A stretch of DNA of 64,000 nt from Thalassoroseus pseudoceratinae. Its GTDB lineage: Bacteria; Planctomycetota; Planctomycetia; Planctomycetales; Planctomycetaceae. Below are positions 44,406 through 53,233 of the stretch, in pieces. Under the pieces are notes generated by a model. That model searched no databases and was not told where the DNA came from. It worked only from the letters and a program-made list of their open reading frames with translations. Location of the stretch: positions 186,001 through 250,000 of the forward strand of contig NZ_JAALXT010000004.1 in NCBI RefSeq assembly GCF_011634775.1. Reading direction: 5' to 3'. The first letter of the stretch is position 1, and the number at the start of each line of letters is the position of its first letter. The position numbers and the translations under genes were made by a program.

Positions 44406-44960
44406 ATGCCCATGAGACAGTATCGTCGAAATTGTGATGGCTCAGTCTTTTTCTTCACTCTAGTCACACATGAACGACGACCAATTCTGACAACGGAACT
44501 CGGTCGATGTTCCCTTCGTCAGGCGATCCAAACGGTTCGTGACAACCACCCATTCTCGATTCGATCAATCGTCTTGCTTCCAGATCATTTGCACGCCGTG
44601 CTGGAACTTCCCAAAGATGATTCGGACTACTCCAAACGCTGGCGTCTCATTAAGGCCAAGTTTACACGCTTGTGGCGAGAAAGCGGAAGCACGGAGGGAG
44701 AAATCACAACAAGCCGTGATCGCAAAGGTGAACGCGGCTTATGGCAGAGACGATTCTACGAACACACCTGCCGCGATGAAGCCGACTTGAAGCGATGTGT
44801 CGACTATTGCCACGTCAATCCGCTCAAGCATGGATTGGTCGAACGGGTCGTGGATTGGCCGTGGTCCTCATTTCATCGCTACGTCCGCCAAGGCGAATAC
44901 CCACCCGATTGGGCCAGTTCCGCCAATTGGTACGGCGACGAATTCAAGCACGCCGAATAA
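44406..44960 (+). CDS. REP-associated tyrosine transposase (RAYT, Y1 family)
   Basis: 184 residues, ATG 44406 (a second ATG is at 44412). HUH motif 'LLPDHLHAVLEL' and the catalytic tyrosine region 'CVDYCHVNPLKHGLV' match the Y1_Tnp/IS200-like fold; 'WQRRFYEHTCRDE' and 'DWPWSSFHRYV' are typical of RAYTs. These single-copy domesticated enzymes bind and cut REP palindromes, and REP elements lie on both sides here. It is preceded and followed by hairpins and has no partner gene. Confidence 0.95.
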   Translation: MPMRQYRRNCDGSVFFFTLVTHERRPILTTELGRCSLRQAIQTVRDNHPFSIRSIVLLPDHLHAVLELPKDDSDYSKRWRLIKAKFTRLWRESGSTEGEITTSRDRKGERGLWQRRFYEHTCRDEADLKRCVDYCHVNPLKHGLVERVVDWPWSSFHRYVRQGEYPPDWASSANWYGDEFKHAE

Positions 44961-44980
44961 GAACAAAGTCGGCCATCCTC

Positions 44981-45060
44981 GTAGGCTGGGTTAGCAAAGC
45001 GTAACCCAGCATTTGGCGCGGTATTGGTACATTGAAAAGCTGGGACTCGTCCCAGCCTAC
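44981..45060. repeat. REP pair (BIME-like), copy A
   Basis: Two palindromes in inverted orientation: 44985-45010 (GCTGGGTTAGC / GCGTAACCCAGC around AAA) and 45039-45056 (GCTGGGAC / GTCCCAGC), the unit running from GTAGGCTGGG to CCCAGCCTAC. It lies between the RAYT stop and the stop of the SEC-C gene. Confidence 0.88.
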
Positions 45061-45071
45061 GTTACTGATTG

Positions 45072-45995
45072 CTAGAGGTTGTACGGGATGGTCGCGTTCT
45101 CTTCTCCATGTGAAAGCCATATATCGGCGCCGTGCCAATTGGGGAAAGGCATTGCAATACAATGAACTTTGTGTTCTCGAACGAATAGAAAATGCTTTGG
45201 ACGATAGGAGTATCTAGTTTTCAATTCTTCATGCACATTCACGTCTGGAAAAACGACGAGCCGTAATCTGAGTCCTCCAAGTGTGATTGTCACCCCCGAC
45301 ACGATGTTTGCTGATGCATGTAGTTGAACAGAGGTTGCCGATTCAGTGCGAAAGCAAGAGCCGTCCGGCGACCCACCAAATGTTGGCATATATAACCCAA
45401 GCGGTGATGTGTAGTCACTGTAGAAAAGATTTCCAATATAGGGTGGAAGCTCGAATTCAGGCGGGCAGATGTTAGTCTGCTTTGATTTATAGACCATAAT
45501 CATGGTCTTGAGCATCCAACGCTCGATATCCATTCCACTAAAAAAGTATAGTTGTTGCGAAGGCATATCTTCGCATAAGGAGTTATGGATAGTTGTAAAA
45601 GCACGGAAGAAACGTGCTGCAGCAGAATCGATTGGAGACAACGCCGTATTGTGTCGACGGCAAAGCGCCTTTGTCGTGAGCGAGCTACTTCCAAGTGAAA
45701 GTTGAGCCGAAAAGTTTGGAGATTCAAATTGAATCTTTCGGTCATCAAGCACTTTGAGAACCGCACGGGAGATGATGTGATCTCCTGAGATTTTTTTGCA
45801 ACAGTCTCCTGTCCATCGGAATACACATTTTCGATTGGAGTGATGTGTTGTTGGTCGTGGTGGCGTCAGGTTTGCTGGCCTCAGTTGCACATTTCCATCA
45901 CGCAGGCAGCACGCTCCAAACTTCTTTCCGCTGCCACAGCCACATGGCGAGTCAGGTGGATATACTAGTTCGAATTTTGGAGGCGTAACTGCCAT
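45072..45995 (-). CDS. SEC-C motif protein with HNH-like zinc-binding region
   Basis: 307 residues, ATG 45995. The N-terminal SEC-C motif 'PCGCGSGKKFGACC' binds zinc and occurs on SecA and many unrelated proteins. Next, 'KCVFRWTGDCCKKISGDHII' followed by 'ALCRRHNTALSPIDSAA' gives Cys-x-x..Cys, an Asp-His and Cys-x-x-His pattern like HNH/McrA-type nuclease motifs. The remaining 200 residues match nothing I recognise. The gene looks more A+T-rich than its neighbours and is bracketed by copies A and B of the REP pair, so it may be an acquired gene. Nuclease activity is inference; it could be a defence gene. Confidence 0.72.
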   Translation of the reverse strand: MAVTPPKFELVYPPDSPCGCGSGKKFGACCLRDGNVQLRPANLTPPRPTTHHSNRKCVFRWTGDCCKKISGDHIISRAVLKVLDDRKIQFESPNFSAQLSLGSSSLTTKALCRRHNTALSPIDSAAARFFRAFTTIHNSLCEDMPSQQLYFFSGMDIERWMLKTMIMVYKSKQTNICPPEFELPPYIGNLFYSDYTSPLGLYMPTFGGSPDGSCFRTESATSVQLHASANIVSGVTITLGGLRLRLVVFPDVNVHEELKTRYSYRPKHFLFVREHKVHCIAMPFPNWHGADIWLSHGEENATIPYNL

Positions 45996-46028
45996 AAGGT
46001 ATTGTCACAAATGCAACGGTATTAGCGA

Positions 46029-46108
46029 GTAGGCTGGGTTAGCGGAGCGTAACCCAGCTTTTTGTTGCGTGTTGATACCTCGAAGAGCTGGGACTTGTCC
46101 CAGCCTAC
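46029..46108. repeat. REP pair (BIME-like), copy B
   Basis: The same unit as 44981-45060 in the same orientation: palindromes at 46033-46058 and 46087-46104, with GTAGGCTGGG at the left and CCCAGCCTAC at the right. The loops differ from copy A by a few bases (GGA versus AAA, TT versus TC). It ends 10 bases before the nrdJ stop. Confidence 0.88.
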
Positions 46109-46118
46109 CGTTCTACGA

Positions 46119-49109
46119 CTAACTACAGCCCATTGAGTTCCCGCAGTTATGGCATAGGTAACAATTCCCGTTACGGACTGTAATGGCTCCGCAGTTGTCG
46201 CAGGTGGGGGCGTCGGATTGGAAGCGGGCGAATTGTTCGCTGCGGTTGTTGTCCGGGGCGGCTAGGCTTTCCCGTTCAATCGTGAGCGTGGCGGTGGGTT
46301 CGGGTTTGGGGCCGTGTCCGTTGCCATTGCCGTTCCCATTTCCATTCCCGTTGGACTTAGTCGGTTTGCGACCGGTGAGTTCCCGGTTGATCGCCTTCTC
46401 GATGTAGTTCTGAACGGCGGCGGGGGTGTCGGGGACATCGTCGGCCGCAACATCGCGGTTAGGTGTGTTCGCTTCGCGGTAGCCGGCGAGGAATTGAATG
46501 CCCATCCAACGGTAGATGTAGTCCACCACGCTTTTCGCCTGGGGGATGTCCGGGTTGCCGGTCCAGCCGGACGGCTCGAACCGCATGTGCGTGAACTTGT
46601 TGATCAGCACTTCCAACGGCACACCATATTGCAACGCCATGCTGGTGAGCGTGCCGATGGTGTCCATCAAACCGCCGATGGTGGAACCTTCCTTCGCCAT
46701 CGTGACGAACAACTCGCCCGGTGCACCGTCTTCGAACAGACCAACGGTGATGTACCCTTCGTGTCCGCCCACGCTGAACTTGTGCGTGATGCTCTGACGA
46801 GTCGAAGGCAACCGACGCCGCACAATCTTGCGAGCCGATTCGTAATCGACCGGAGTCGGTTCGGCGGGTTTGGCTTCCTCCGCTTTTTTGCCTTCCTTCT
46901 TCTTCGTGTTGAGCGGTTGAGATTGCTTGGAACCGTCGCGGTAAATGGCGAGGGCTTTGAGTCCCATCTTCCAACCAGCGGTGTAAGCCTCTTCGATGTC
47001 TTCGACGGTCGAATCGGCAGGCATGTTGACGGTCTTCGAGATGGCTCCCGAGAGGAACGGTTGAGCGGCCGCCATCATCGTGACGTGAGCGAGCCACTGA
47101 ATGCTGCGAGTGCCATTCGCTGGTTTGAAAGCACAATCGAAGACGGGCAGATGCTCTTCTTTGAGATCGGCAGCACCTTCGATGGTGTCGTTCTCGTCGA
47201 TGTGGGCCACAATGCGATCGATAGCGGCTTGGCTGTAACCCAAGTTCGACAACGCCATCGGCACGGTGCGGTTGACGATTTTCATCATCCCACCACCGGC
47301 GAGCTGCTTGTACTTGACGAGAGCGATATCCGGCTCGATACCGGTGGTGTCGCAATCCATCATGAACGCGATGGTGCCGGTCGGTGCAAGTACCGTCGCT
47401 TGAGCGTTGCGATAGCCGTACTTCTCACCACTGCTGACCACGGCATCCCAGACGCTTTTGGCGGCATCGCGGAGGTAATCGGGACAGGAGGAGTGAATGT
47501 CGTTGACGGCATCGCGGTGCATCCGCATGACATCGAGGAACGGTTCGGCGTTGCGTTCGTAGTCTTCGAACGGCCCCATGTGCCCAGCGATTTCGCTGCT
47601 GGTGAGGTACGCTTGGCCGTTGAGCAGGGCGGTGAGGGCACCACACAGACCGCGACCTTCATCGCTGTCGTAAGCGTAGCCCATCGACATGATCAAGCTG
47701 CCGAGGTTCGCGTAACCCAAGCCGAGCGGTCGGTAGATGTGGCTGTTCTTGGCGATCTCAGCCGTCGGGTAACTGGCATGATCGACGAGAATTTCCTGAG
47801 CGGTAATGAAGATCGCACAGGCACGGCGGAACCGTTCGACATCGAACGTGCCGTCTTCTTTGACGCACTTCTTGAGGTTGATGCTTGCCAGATTGCAGGC
47901 GGAATCGTCGAGGAACATGTATTCGCTACACGGATTCGACGAGTTGATCGGAGCGGTGTTCTTACACGTATGCCACTTTTGAATCGTGTCTTCGTACTGG
48001 ACGCCCGGGTCACCACAGTACCACGTGCCCGAAGCGATTTCGTGCATCAGGTAAGAGGCGTCGTATTCCGGGCCGTCGACGCTGGGGTCCGTCACCCACC
48101 GCGTCGTCCATTTGCCGCCGGCTTCCAACGTCATCATGAAGCGATCACTGAGACGCACGGAGAAGTTGGAGTTCTGGAACATGATCGAACCGTACGCTTC
48201 ACCGTTGAAGCTGGAATCGTATTCGCCGGAGTCGATCAGCGTGCGGGCTTTGTTCTCTTCGTTGGTCTTGGCTTGGATGAATTCCAGAACATCGGGGTGC
48301 CAATCCTTGAGGGTTTCCATCTTGGCGGCACGACGGGTCTTCCCACCGCTTTTGACGACCGCACCGATTTGGTCGTAAACCCGCATGAAGGACAGCGGAC
48401 CGGATGGCTTCCCACCGCCGGAGAGTTTCTCGCGGCTGGAGCGGATCGTGCTGTTGTCCGTTCCCGTACCAGAACCGAACTTGAACAGCATCCCCTCGGC
48501 GCGTGCTCGATCGAGAATGGAGTCCATGTTGTCGTCAACGGATTGAATGAAACACGCCGACCCTTGCGGGTATTCATACGACGACGGTGCCCGCTCAACT
48601 TGCTTGGTCTGCTTATTGAAGTAGTAGTTGCCAATGCTGCCTTTGATGCCGTACTCGTGAAACAGACCGACATTGAACCACACCGGTGAGTTGAACGCCC
48701 CGTGCTGATGAACGCACAACCAGGCAAGTTCTTTGTAGAAGTTCTCGGCGTCGGCATCAGATGCGAAATAGCCGTCGGCTTTCCCCCAGTCGGCGATAGT
48801 GCGTGCGACCCGGTGAACGACCTGTCGGACGCTGGTTTCCCGTTCTTCGGTGCCAGGTTCACCGTAGAAATATTTGCTGACCACCACATTGGTCGCGAGC
48901 GGCGACCACGACTTGGGGACCTCACAGTCAGTTTGTTCAAAGATCAGATCGCCGTTTTCGTCTTTGATCTGAGCGGTTCGGTGGGTCCATTCGACGGTAT
49001 CAAACGGATCAGCACCTTCAGGGCAGAAATATGGTTCAACACGTTGGGCAGTCGTTTGAGAAGCGGTGGATTCAGCAGAGGAAATGGGGGAATCCGACTG
49101 AAATTGCAT
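46119..49109 (-). CDS. nrdJ: Vitamin B12-dependent ribonucleoside-diphosphate reductase (class II)
   Basis: 996 residues from ATG 49109 (AAGGA ribosome site); an open frame continues to 49247 but has no coding look. Class II reductase motifs are clear: 'GSACFIQSVDDNMDSI', 'FKFGSGTGTDNSTIRSSREK', 'SGGGKPSGPLSFM', 'NPCSEYMFLDDSACNLASIN' (the redox and radical cysteine region), 'ATVLAPTGTIAFMMD'. After a Gly-Asn repeat linker the C-terminus has a zinc ribbon 'CDNCGAITVRNGNCYLCHNC'. It reduces ribonucleotides to deoxyribonucleotides with adenosylcobalamin, oxygen-independent. No cobalamin riboswitch was found upstream; possible NrdR boxes lie about 190 bases upstream. Confidence 0.96.
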   Translation of the reverse strand: MQFQSDSPISSAESTASQTTAQRVEPYFCPEGADPFDTVEWTHRTAQIKDENGDLIFEQTDCEVPKSWSPLATNVVVSKYFYGEPGTEERETSVRQVVHRVARTIADWGKADGYFASDADAENFYKELAWLCVHQHGAFNSPVWFNVGLFHEYGIKGSIGNYYFNKQTKQVERAPSSYEYPQGSACFIQSVDDNMDSILDRARAEGMLFKFGSGTGTDNSTIRSSREKLSGGGKPSGPLSFMRVYDQIGAVVKSGGKTRRAAKMETLKDWHPDVLEFIQAKTNEENKARTLIDSGEYDSSFNGEAYGSIMFQNSNFSVRLSDRFMMTLEAGGKWTTRWVTDPSVDGPEYDASYLMHEIASGTWYCGDPGVQYEDTIQKWHTCKNTAPINSSNPCSEYMFLDDSACNLASINLKKCVKEDGTFDVERFRRACAIFITAQEILVDHASYPTAEIAKNSHIYRPLGLGYANLGSLIMSMGYAYDSDEGRGLCGALTALLNGQAYLTSSEIAGHMGPFEDYERNAEPFLDVMRMHRDAVNDIHSSCPDYLRDAAKSVWDAVVSSGEKYGYRNAQATVLAPTGTIAFMMDCDTTGIEPDIALVKYKQLAGGGMMKIVNRTVPMALSNLGYSQAAIDRIVAHIDENDTIEGAADLKEEHLPVFDCAFKPANGTRSIQWLAHVTMMAAAQPFLSGAISKTVNMPADSTVEDIEEAYTAGWKMGLKALAIYRDGSKQSQPLNTKKKEGKKAEEAKPAEPTPVDYESARKIVRRRLPSTRQSITHKFSVGGHEGYITVGLFEDGAPGELFVTMAKEGSTIGGLMDTIGTLTSMALQYGVPLEVLINKFTHMRFEPSGWTGNPDIPQAKSVVDYIYRWMGIQFLAGYREANTPNRDVAADDVPDTPAAVQNYIEKAINRELTGRKPTKSNGNGNGNGNGNGHGPKPEPTATLTIERESLAAPDNNRSEQFARFQSDAPTCDNCGAITVRNGNCYLCHNCGNSMGCS

Positions 49110-49785
49110 GAGAGGTCCTTCAGTGCAATAAATCAAAGAGGGTGAACGGCGATTGTGAAGAAATTGCGAATCCGTCAGCGACTCGATCGTAGCGGGTCGA
49201 GACGTCGGTCTCCGTTCCAAACGTATTGCAGCGTGTGATGCATTCACATTCCATTAACAATCTCTCAGTAGATTGTCCAGCGGAATGGACCACAATCGGT
49301 GGGTGGAGTTATCAACAAGATACCCACATATTGTGGGCATCCATCCTCTCAGATCTCGATCAATCTTTCAACATAATCATGAAGAATCTTCACAAAGATT
49401 GGTCGGTTCCGAGGGCCCACCGGGAGGGAAACAATGCTCAAAGCCAAGACTCCGGAGCACTTACATTCTTTCGACCGGCGGAATTTTTTTTGGCGAATCG
49501 CGAGCTTGAACTGCCACACAGATTAAACATACGTACCGCAATCTATCCACAATTGAATTTGGTGTCAAAAAGAATCGACCAAATGTGCGGAGATCTATGG
49601 TCTGGACGCGGAAAATTCTGCGACAACAACAAAGCCAAATGCATAATCCGACACCCAACACAAGCACAGTCCCGGGTGTTTCCATCGGACAATTGCACTT
49701 TCTGCTGTCCAAAACACCCCTAGAGTTGCAACGCTGTGCCATTTGGGTAGACTGCATCTGCCACACGACTTGCAAGGGGATTTTG
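49110..49785. other. Divergent regulatory region of nrdJ and the membrane-protein gene
   Basis: About 675 bases. It holds the NrdR-box-like palindromes (49290-49337) and a poly-T stretch near 49483-49491. Open frames here, including one across 49226-49723, have no recognisable product. No riboswitch fold was found. Confidence 0.5.
49290..49337 (-). promoter_or_regulatory. Possible NrdR box pair upstream of nrdJ
   Basis: Two related palindromes: CCACAATCGGTGG at 49290-49302 and CCCACATATTGTGGG at 49323-49337, with centres 34 bases apart (about three helical turns). NrdR, the universal repressor of ribonucleotide reductase genes, binds paired boxes of this general form. They sit 180-220 bases upstream of the nrdJ start. 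The match to a strict consensus is imperfect and nrdR itself is not in the window. Confidence 0.4.
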
Positions 49786-50385
49786 ATGGACTCACTCCGA
49801 TTGCCGATGAACCCCACGTTGCGACACGCCGCGCGTTTGCCGTCCAGAACGGAGCAGTGGGCAACGATGGCCGACTACGTCATGCTTGTCGGTTTTGGCG
49901 TCTTTGCTGCGACGTTCACGATTCTGGCAGACTTCAGCCTGAAGCTGCCTGGCCACGCGATCTTGCGAGTTGCGTTGCCGTTCGCCTGCGGATTGGCTCT
50001 TGTCCCGCGACATGGAGCCGGGTCCATTATGGGATTGGGAGCACTTTTGGGAGCAGGGGCATGGATCGGCATCGGTCATCGTGAACTCGGTCCAGGAGCG
50101 ACAACAAGCCTGCTGCTCACCGGCCCAATACTGGACTTGATGCTCCGACGTACGAAACCGAACCAATCGTTGTATTGGCGAATGGCCATGGCCGGTCTGC
50201 TGGCCAACGCGGGAGCGTTTTTCGTTCGAGGCGCGGTGAAGTGGGTGGAATCTCCGGGAGCGGGCAAACCGATCTTCGCTATCTGGAGTGGCAAAGCTCT
50301 GGTCACTTATAGTCTCTGCGGTTTGATTGCGGGGTTGATCAGTGCATTTCTGGTGTTTCGTTGGCGCTCGGATTCGTCCTCATGA
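49786..50385 (+). CDS. Membrane protein of unknown function, coupled to a TiaS-like gene
   Basis: 199 residues, ATG 49786 with AAGGGGA 6 bases upstream; an open frame further upstream is not convincing. Five or six hydrophobic helices ('VMLVGFGVFAATFTILADFS', 'AGSIMGLGALLGAGAWIGIG', 'LVTYSLCGLIAGLISAFLV') resemble substrate-binding (S) components of small transporters in general shape, but I cannot assign a substrate. Its stop overlaps the next start as ATGA, so the two are translated together. Confidence 0.72.
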   Translation: MDSLRLPMNPTLRHAARLPSRTEQWATMADYVMLVGFGVFAATFTILADFSLKLPGHAILRVALPFACGLALVPRHGAGSIMGLGALLGAGAWIGIGHRELGPGATTSLLLTGPILDLMLRRTKPNQSLYWRMAMAGLLANAGAFFVRGAVKWVESPGAGKPIFAIWSGKALVTYSLCGLIAGLISAFLVFRWRSDSSS

Positions 50386-51107
50386 CGGACACACTGTTCC
50401 TGGTTGGTCTGGATGACACCGACACGTTGACCTCGCCCGGTACAAATCGGTTGGCCAAAGAAATCGTTGACGAACTCTCCGACCGGTTCACTTGCGAGAT
50501 GATTCTTCGACATCAACTCCTCGACGACCCTCGAGTTCCCTACACGAGCAAGAACGGTTCCGCCTCAATTTGGTTGCGTGCGTGCCCGCATGTTGAATCA
50601 TCGCCGGAAGCTCTCCGAGATGAACTCCAAGACCGTATGCGGCACGGTCTGCAAACACGCTTCGTCACCGGCAGCGACCCCGGCTTGGTGGTGACCACAC
50701 GTGTTCCGCCAGCCGTCGTTGAATTTGGAAAACGCTGTCAAAGAGAGGTCGTTCGTCAACCCGATGCACGCGAACTCGCCAACGAGTGCGGTTTGATGCT
50801 CGAAGGGTTGGGTGGAACGGAAGACGGCGTAATTGGGGCGCTAGCTGCAATCGGACTCGCCGCGACTCGGTCGGATGGGCGAATTGTCCGGCTGGGAGAC
50901 CGTCGCGACGAAATCAACGGTCCCCATGCGGTCACAGAACTCCACAATCGCGGCGTAGTCGTTCGCGAAATGTCGAACCAGCGAATCGTCAACAGCGGTA
51001 CAGTCGAAGTCGGCAAGAAGTTGCGAGCAAATCTTCGTGATGGTCAACCGACTCTGTTTGTTGAGTCGAACGATTCAGAACACTGGCAAGCGTTGAAGCT
51101 GCCTTGA
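50382..51107 (+). CDS. TiaS-like (tRNA-Ile2 agmatidine synthetase N-domain-like) protein
   Basis: 241 residues, ATG 50382 overlapping the previous stop. The N-terminus 'FLVGLDDTDTLTSPGTNRLA' matches the 'DDTDS' kinase-like motif of archaeal TiaS, which modifies C34 of tRNA-Ile2 with agmatine, and the rest is a ferredoxin-like/ACT-type fold. Bacteria use TilS for lysidine instead, and this protein lacks the C-terminal OB-fold and zinc ribbon of TiaS, so tRNA modification is unlikely; an agmatine- or amine-related role, together with the membrane protein, is a guess. The homology assignment is moderate. Confidence 0.7.
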   Translation: MTDTLFLVGLDDTDTLTSPGTNRLAKEIVDELSDRFTCEMILRHQLLDDPRVPYTSKNGSASIWLRACPHVESSPEALRDELQDRMRHGLQTRFVTGSDPGLVVTTRVPPAVVEFGKRCQREVVRQPDARELANECGLMLEGLGGTEDGVIGALAAIGLAATRSDGRIVRLGDRRDEINGPHAVTELHNRGVVVREMSNQRIVNSGTVEVGKKLRANLRDGQPTLFVESNDSEHWQALKLP

Positions 51108-51123
51108 AAGTCCAGAGATTTCA

Positions 51124-52026
51124 ATGACGCACCACATAGCCCCCCACAATCGTCGTGGTTTCACACTGATTGAGTTACTAGTGGTCATCGCCATCATCGC
51201 CATCCTCATCGCTTTGTTGCTACCGGCTGTGCAACAGGCTCGCGAGGCGGCCCGTCGTGCTCAGTGCAAGAACAATCAGCGTCAGCTTGGGCTCGCAATC
51301 CACAACTATCAGGGCACGTACAATAAATTCCCAACTGGAGTACTCGGCACGTCCGGCACATCGAGCGCGAGCGAACCGCTGCATACTTGGTGCACCCTGA
51401 TTCTGCCATTCGTCGAACAGAACAACCTCCACGATTCCTATAACTTCGGTGTTCCCTACGATGACCCTGCGAACGCGGACGAAGTCATCGTTCAAATTGG
51501 AACGTACCTTTGCCCCTCGCAACCGGAAGACGGAATCGTCGACAACCTCTACGGTCCGAACCACTACGCAGGAAACGCGGGAACAACACCGGGAACCGAT
51601 GACGGAATCTTGTTCCCCATGTCATCCATTAGCTTTCGCGACATCACCGACGGAACCTCGAACACGCTGGCCGCCGGCGAGTTGTCCTTCGAATTCGGTG
51701 GTTGGGCACGTGGTGCCTACGGGGGCGGAAGCGGAGGTGGTGGTGGAGGCGGCGGAGGCGGTGGAGGAGGCGGGCAGGGGTTTGCTCGGGGCGTGCTGCG
51801 ATGGTGGAAAGGCAGCCCGAACTGTGCCGTCGCCGGTCTCAACCCCAAGCCCTCAACGTGTTCCAACAATGTCGAACAGCGATTTCAATTTTCCAGTCCA
51901 CACCCCGGTGGCGTGCACTTCACGTTTGCCGACGGTCACGCGACATTTCTGAGTGAAAACATCAATATCGACACGCTCGAAGCGCTCACGACCCGCAACG
52001 GCGGTGAAGTCATTCCCGAGTACTAG
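51124..52026 (+). CDS. DUF1559 pseudopilin-like protein with polyglycine tract
   Basis: 300 residues, ATG 51124. A type IV prepilin leader 'GFTLIELLVVIAIIAILIAL' is followed by the DUF1559 body typical of planctomycete surface proteins ('QQAREAARRAQCKNNQRQLG', then 'HTWCTLILPFVEQNN'), with the usual 'FADGHATFLSENID'-type 'TFADGHATFLSEN' C-terminus. An unusual 14-glycine run (encoded about 51737-51777) interrupts the domain. Processing would need a prepilin peptidase encoded elsewhere. These proteins are numerous in planctomycetes; function not established. Confidence 0.94.
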   Translation: MTHHIAPHNRRGFTLIELLVVIAIIAILIALLLPAVQQAREAARRAQCKNNQRQLGLAIHNYQGTYNKFPTGVLGTSGTSSASEPLHTWCTLILPFVEQNNLHDSYNFGVPYDDPANADEVIVQIGTYLCPSQPEDGIVDNLYGPNHYAGNAGTTPGTDDGILFPMSSISFRDITDGTSNTLAAGELSFEFGGWARGAYGGGSGGGGGGGGGGGGGGQGFARGVLRWWKGSPNCAVAGLNPKPSTCSNNVEQRFQFSSPHPGGVHFTFADGHATFLSENINIDTLEALTTRNGGEVIPEY

Positions 52027-52069
52027 AGCAAGATTTCACGATGTCCGACATTTTGGAACATCGCCCCGA

Positions 52070-52972
52070 TCACCGAATTCGTTCCCGTCGCCGAGTGAGA
52101 ATAGCCCGCAACGCGACGTCCAACGGCCAATCCGTCCGCACGAAAACGTAATCCATATGTAGGCTTCGACACCCCACACGGACCTGCGACAAAAAGCTCT
52201 CGAATTCTTGCCGATACGCCTTCCGCAACGCCTTTGGATCCGTCATCTGATTTCCTGCCTGCTCAAGCCCCTTGAACAGCGTGGGGTCTTCGAAGGGGAA
52301 GTCTTGCTCAGCCGGGTCGACAATGTGCAGCACACTGACGTCGTGTCGACGATGACGGAAATGCTTCAACCCCAGCAATAACGACTCAGGGTCGTCGAAC
52401 AGGTCGCTCATCAGAATCACCAAACCGCGTTTACGGATTCGCTCGGCGAGACTGTGCAAAATCGGCCCCAACGCCGTCTCCCCGGTCGCCGGTGCCGTTT
52501 CCAACACATGCAAAACATGCTTCAAATGTGACGGCTGACTCGATGAACGCAGGAAATTCGAGACGTCCCGATCAAACGTCGCCAAACCGACCGCATCCTG
52601 CTGTTGCACCACTAACCATGCCAGCGCCGCTGACAAATGCCGAGCGTAGTCCAGCTTCGACATGGGCACACCGTCCGAACGATACTGCATCGATTCACTC
52701 GTATCCGCGAGCAGCCAACACGCGAAGTTGGTCTCTTGCTCGTACTGTTTGAGGTAAATCCGATCGCTCTTGCCATAGACCTTCCAATCTACATACCGCA
52801 AGTCATCACCCGGCACATACTCGCGGTGCTCAGCGAACTCAACCGAAAACCCGTGAAACGGACTTTGATGAGCCCCCGAAACGTACCCCTCAACGATCAA
52901 TCGCGCTTTCAAATCCAACCCGCTCAGCCGAGCGAGGGTCGCGGGATCCAAATAATTCGGTGACTCAGCCAC
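52070..52972 (-). CDS. DUF58 domain protein (MoxR-associated)
   Basis: 300 residues from a GTG at 52972. 'GLDLKARLIVEGYVSGAHQS' and 'FAEHREYVPGDDLRYVDWKV' are the DUF58 signature; the middle has a von Willebrand-like Asp motif 'ACWLLADTSESMQYRS'. DUF58 proteins normally work with MoxR ATPases, aiding metallo- or redox-enzyme maturation. The only moxR gene here lies about 27 kb to the left. It has no partner in its own direction and is opposed to the DUF1559 gene. Confidence 0.9.
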   Translation of the reverse strand: MAESPNYLDPATLARLSGLDLKARLIVEGYVSGAHQSPFHGFSVEFAEHREYVPGDDLRYVDWKVYGKSDRIYLKQYEQETNFACWLLADTSESMQYRSDGVPMSKLDYARHLSAALAWLVVQQQDAVGLATFDRDVSNFLRSSSQPSHLKHVLHVLETAPATGETALGPILHSLAERIRKRGLVILMSDLFDDPESLLLGLKHFRHRRHDVSVLHIVDPAEQDFPFEDPTLFKGLEQAGNQMTDPKALRKAYRQEFESFLSQVRVGCRSLHMDYVFVRTDWPLDVALRAILTRRRERIR

Positions 52973-53233
52973 TTCGCGACCCCGTATCCTGAAAATTTGT
53001 CGACACTCGAATGCACCCGCACCCGATGAAAAGCGATTGAGGGAAACAACTCCAAAAATCCCCCCGCAAAAACGAGCGGATGCGTTTGCCCGAACTCATC
53101 CGATTCACTATAATCCGCTCTTCCTCGAAGTGAAACAATCACCCACCAGGGAAATTGTCTCAAATCGCAGGGAGCGATCAGGCCAGGCAGTGTTGTCCGT
53201 CGATAACAACAATACCTAGCATGCCCCAAGTTT

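Noticed and set aside
46314-48689. 791-codon open frame on the plus strand opposite nrdJ
   Set aside because: It is antisense to a certain gene, has no recognisable protein and reflects codon bias of nrdJ.
49110-49560. Cobalamin riboswitch upstream of the B12-dependent nrdJ
   Set aside because: I looked on both strands for the conserved B12 box and core; a GCCAAGAC fragment near 49443 is all there is, so no riboswitch is called.
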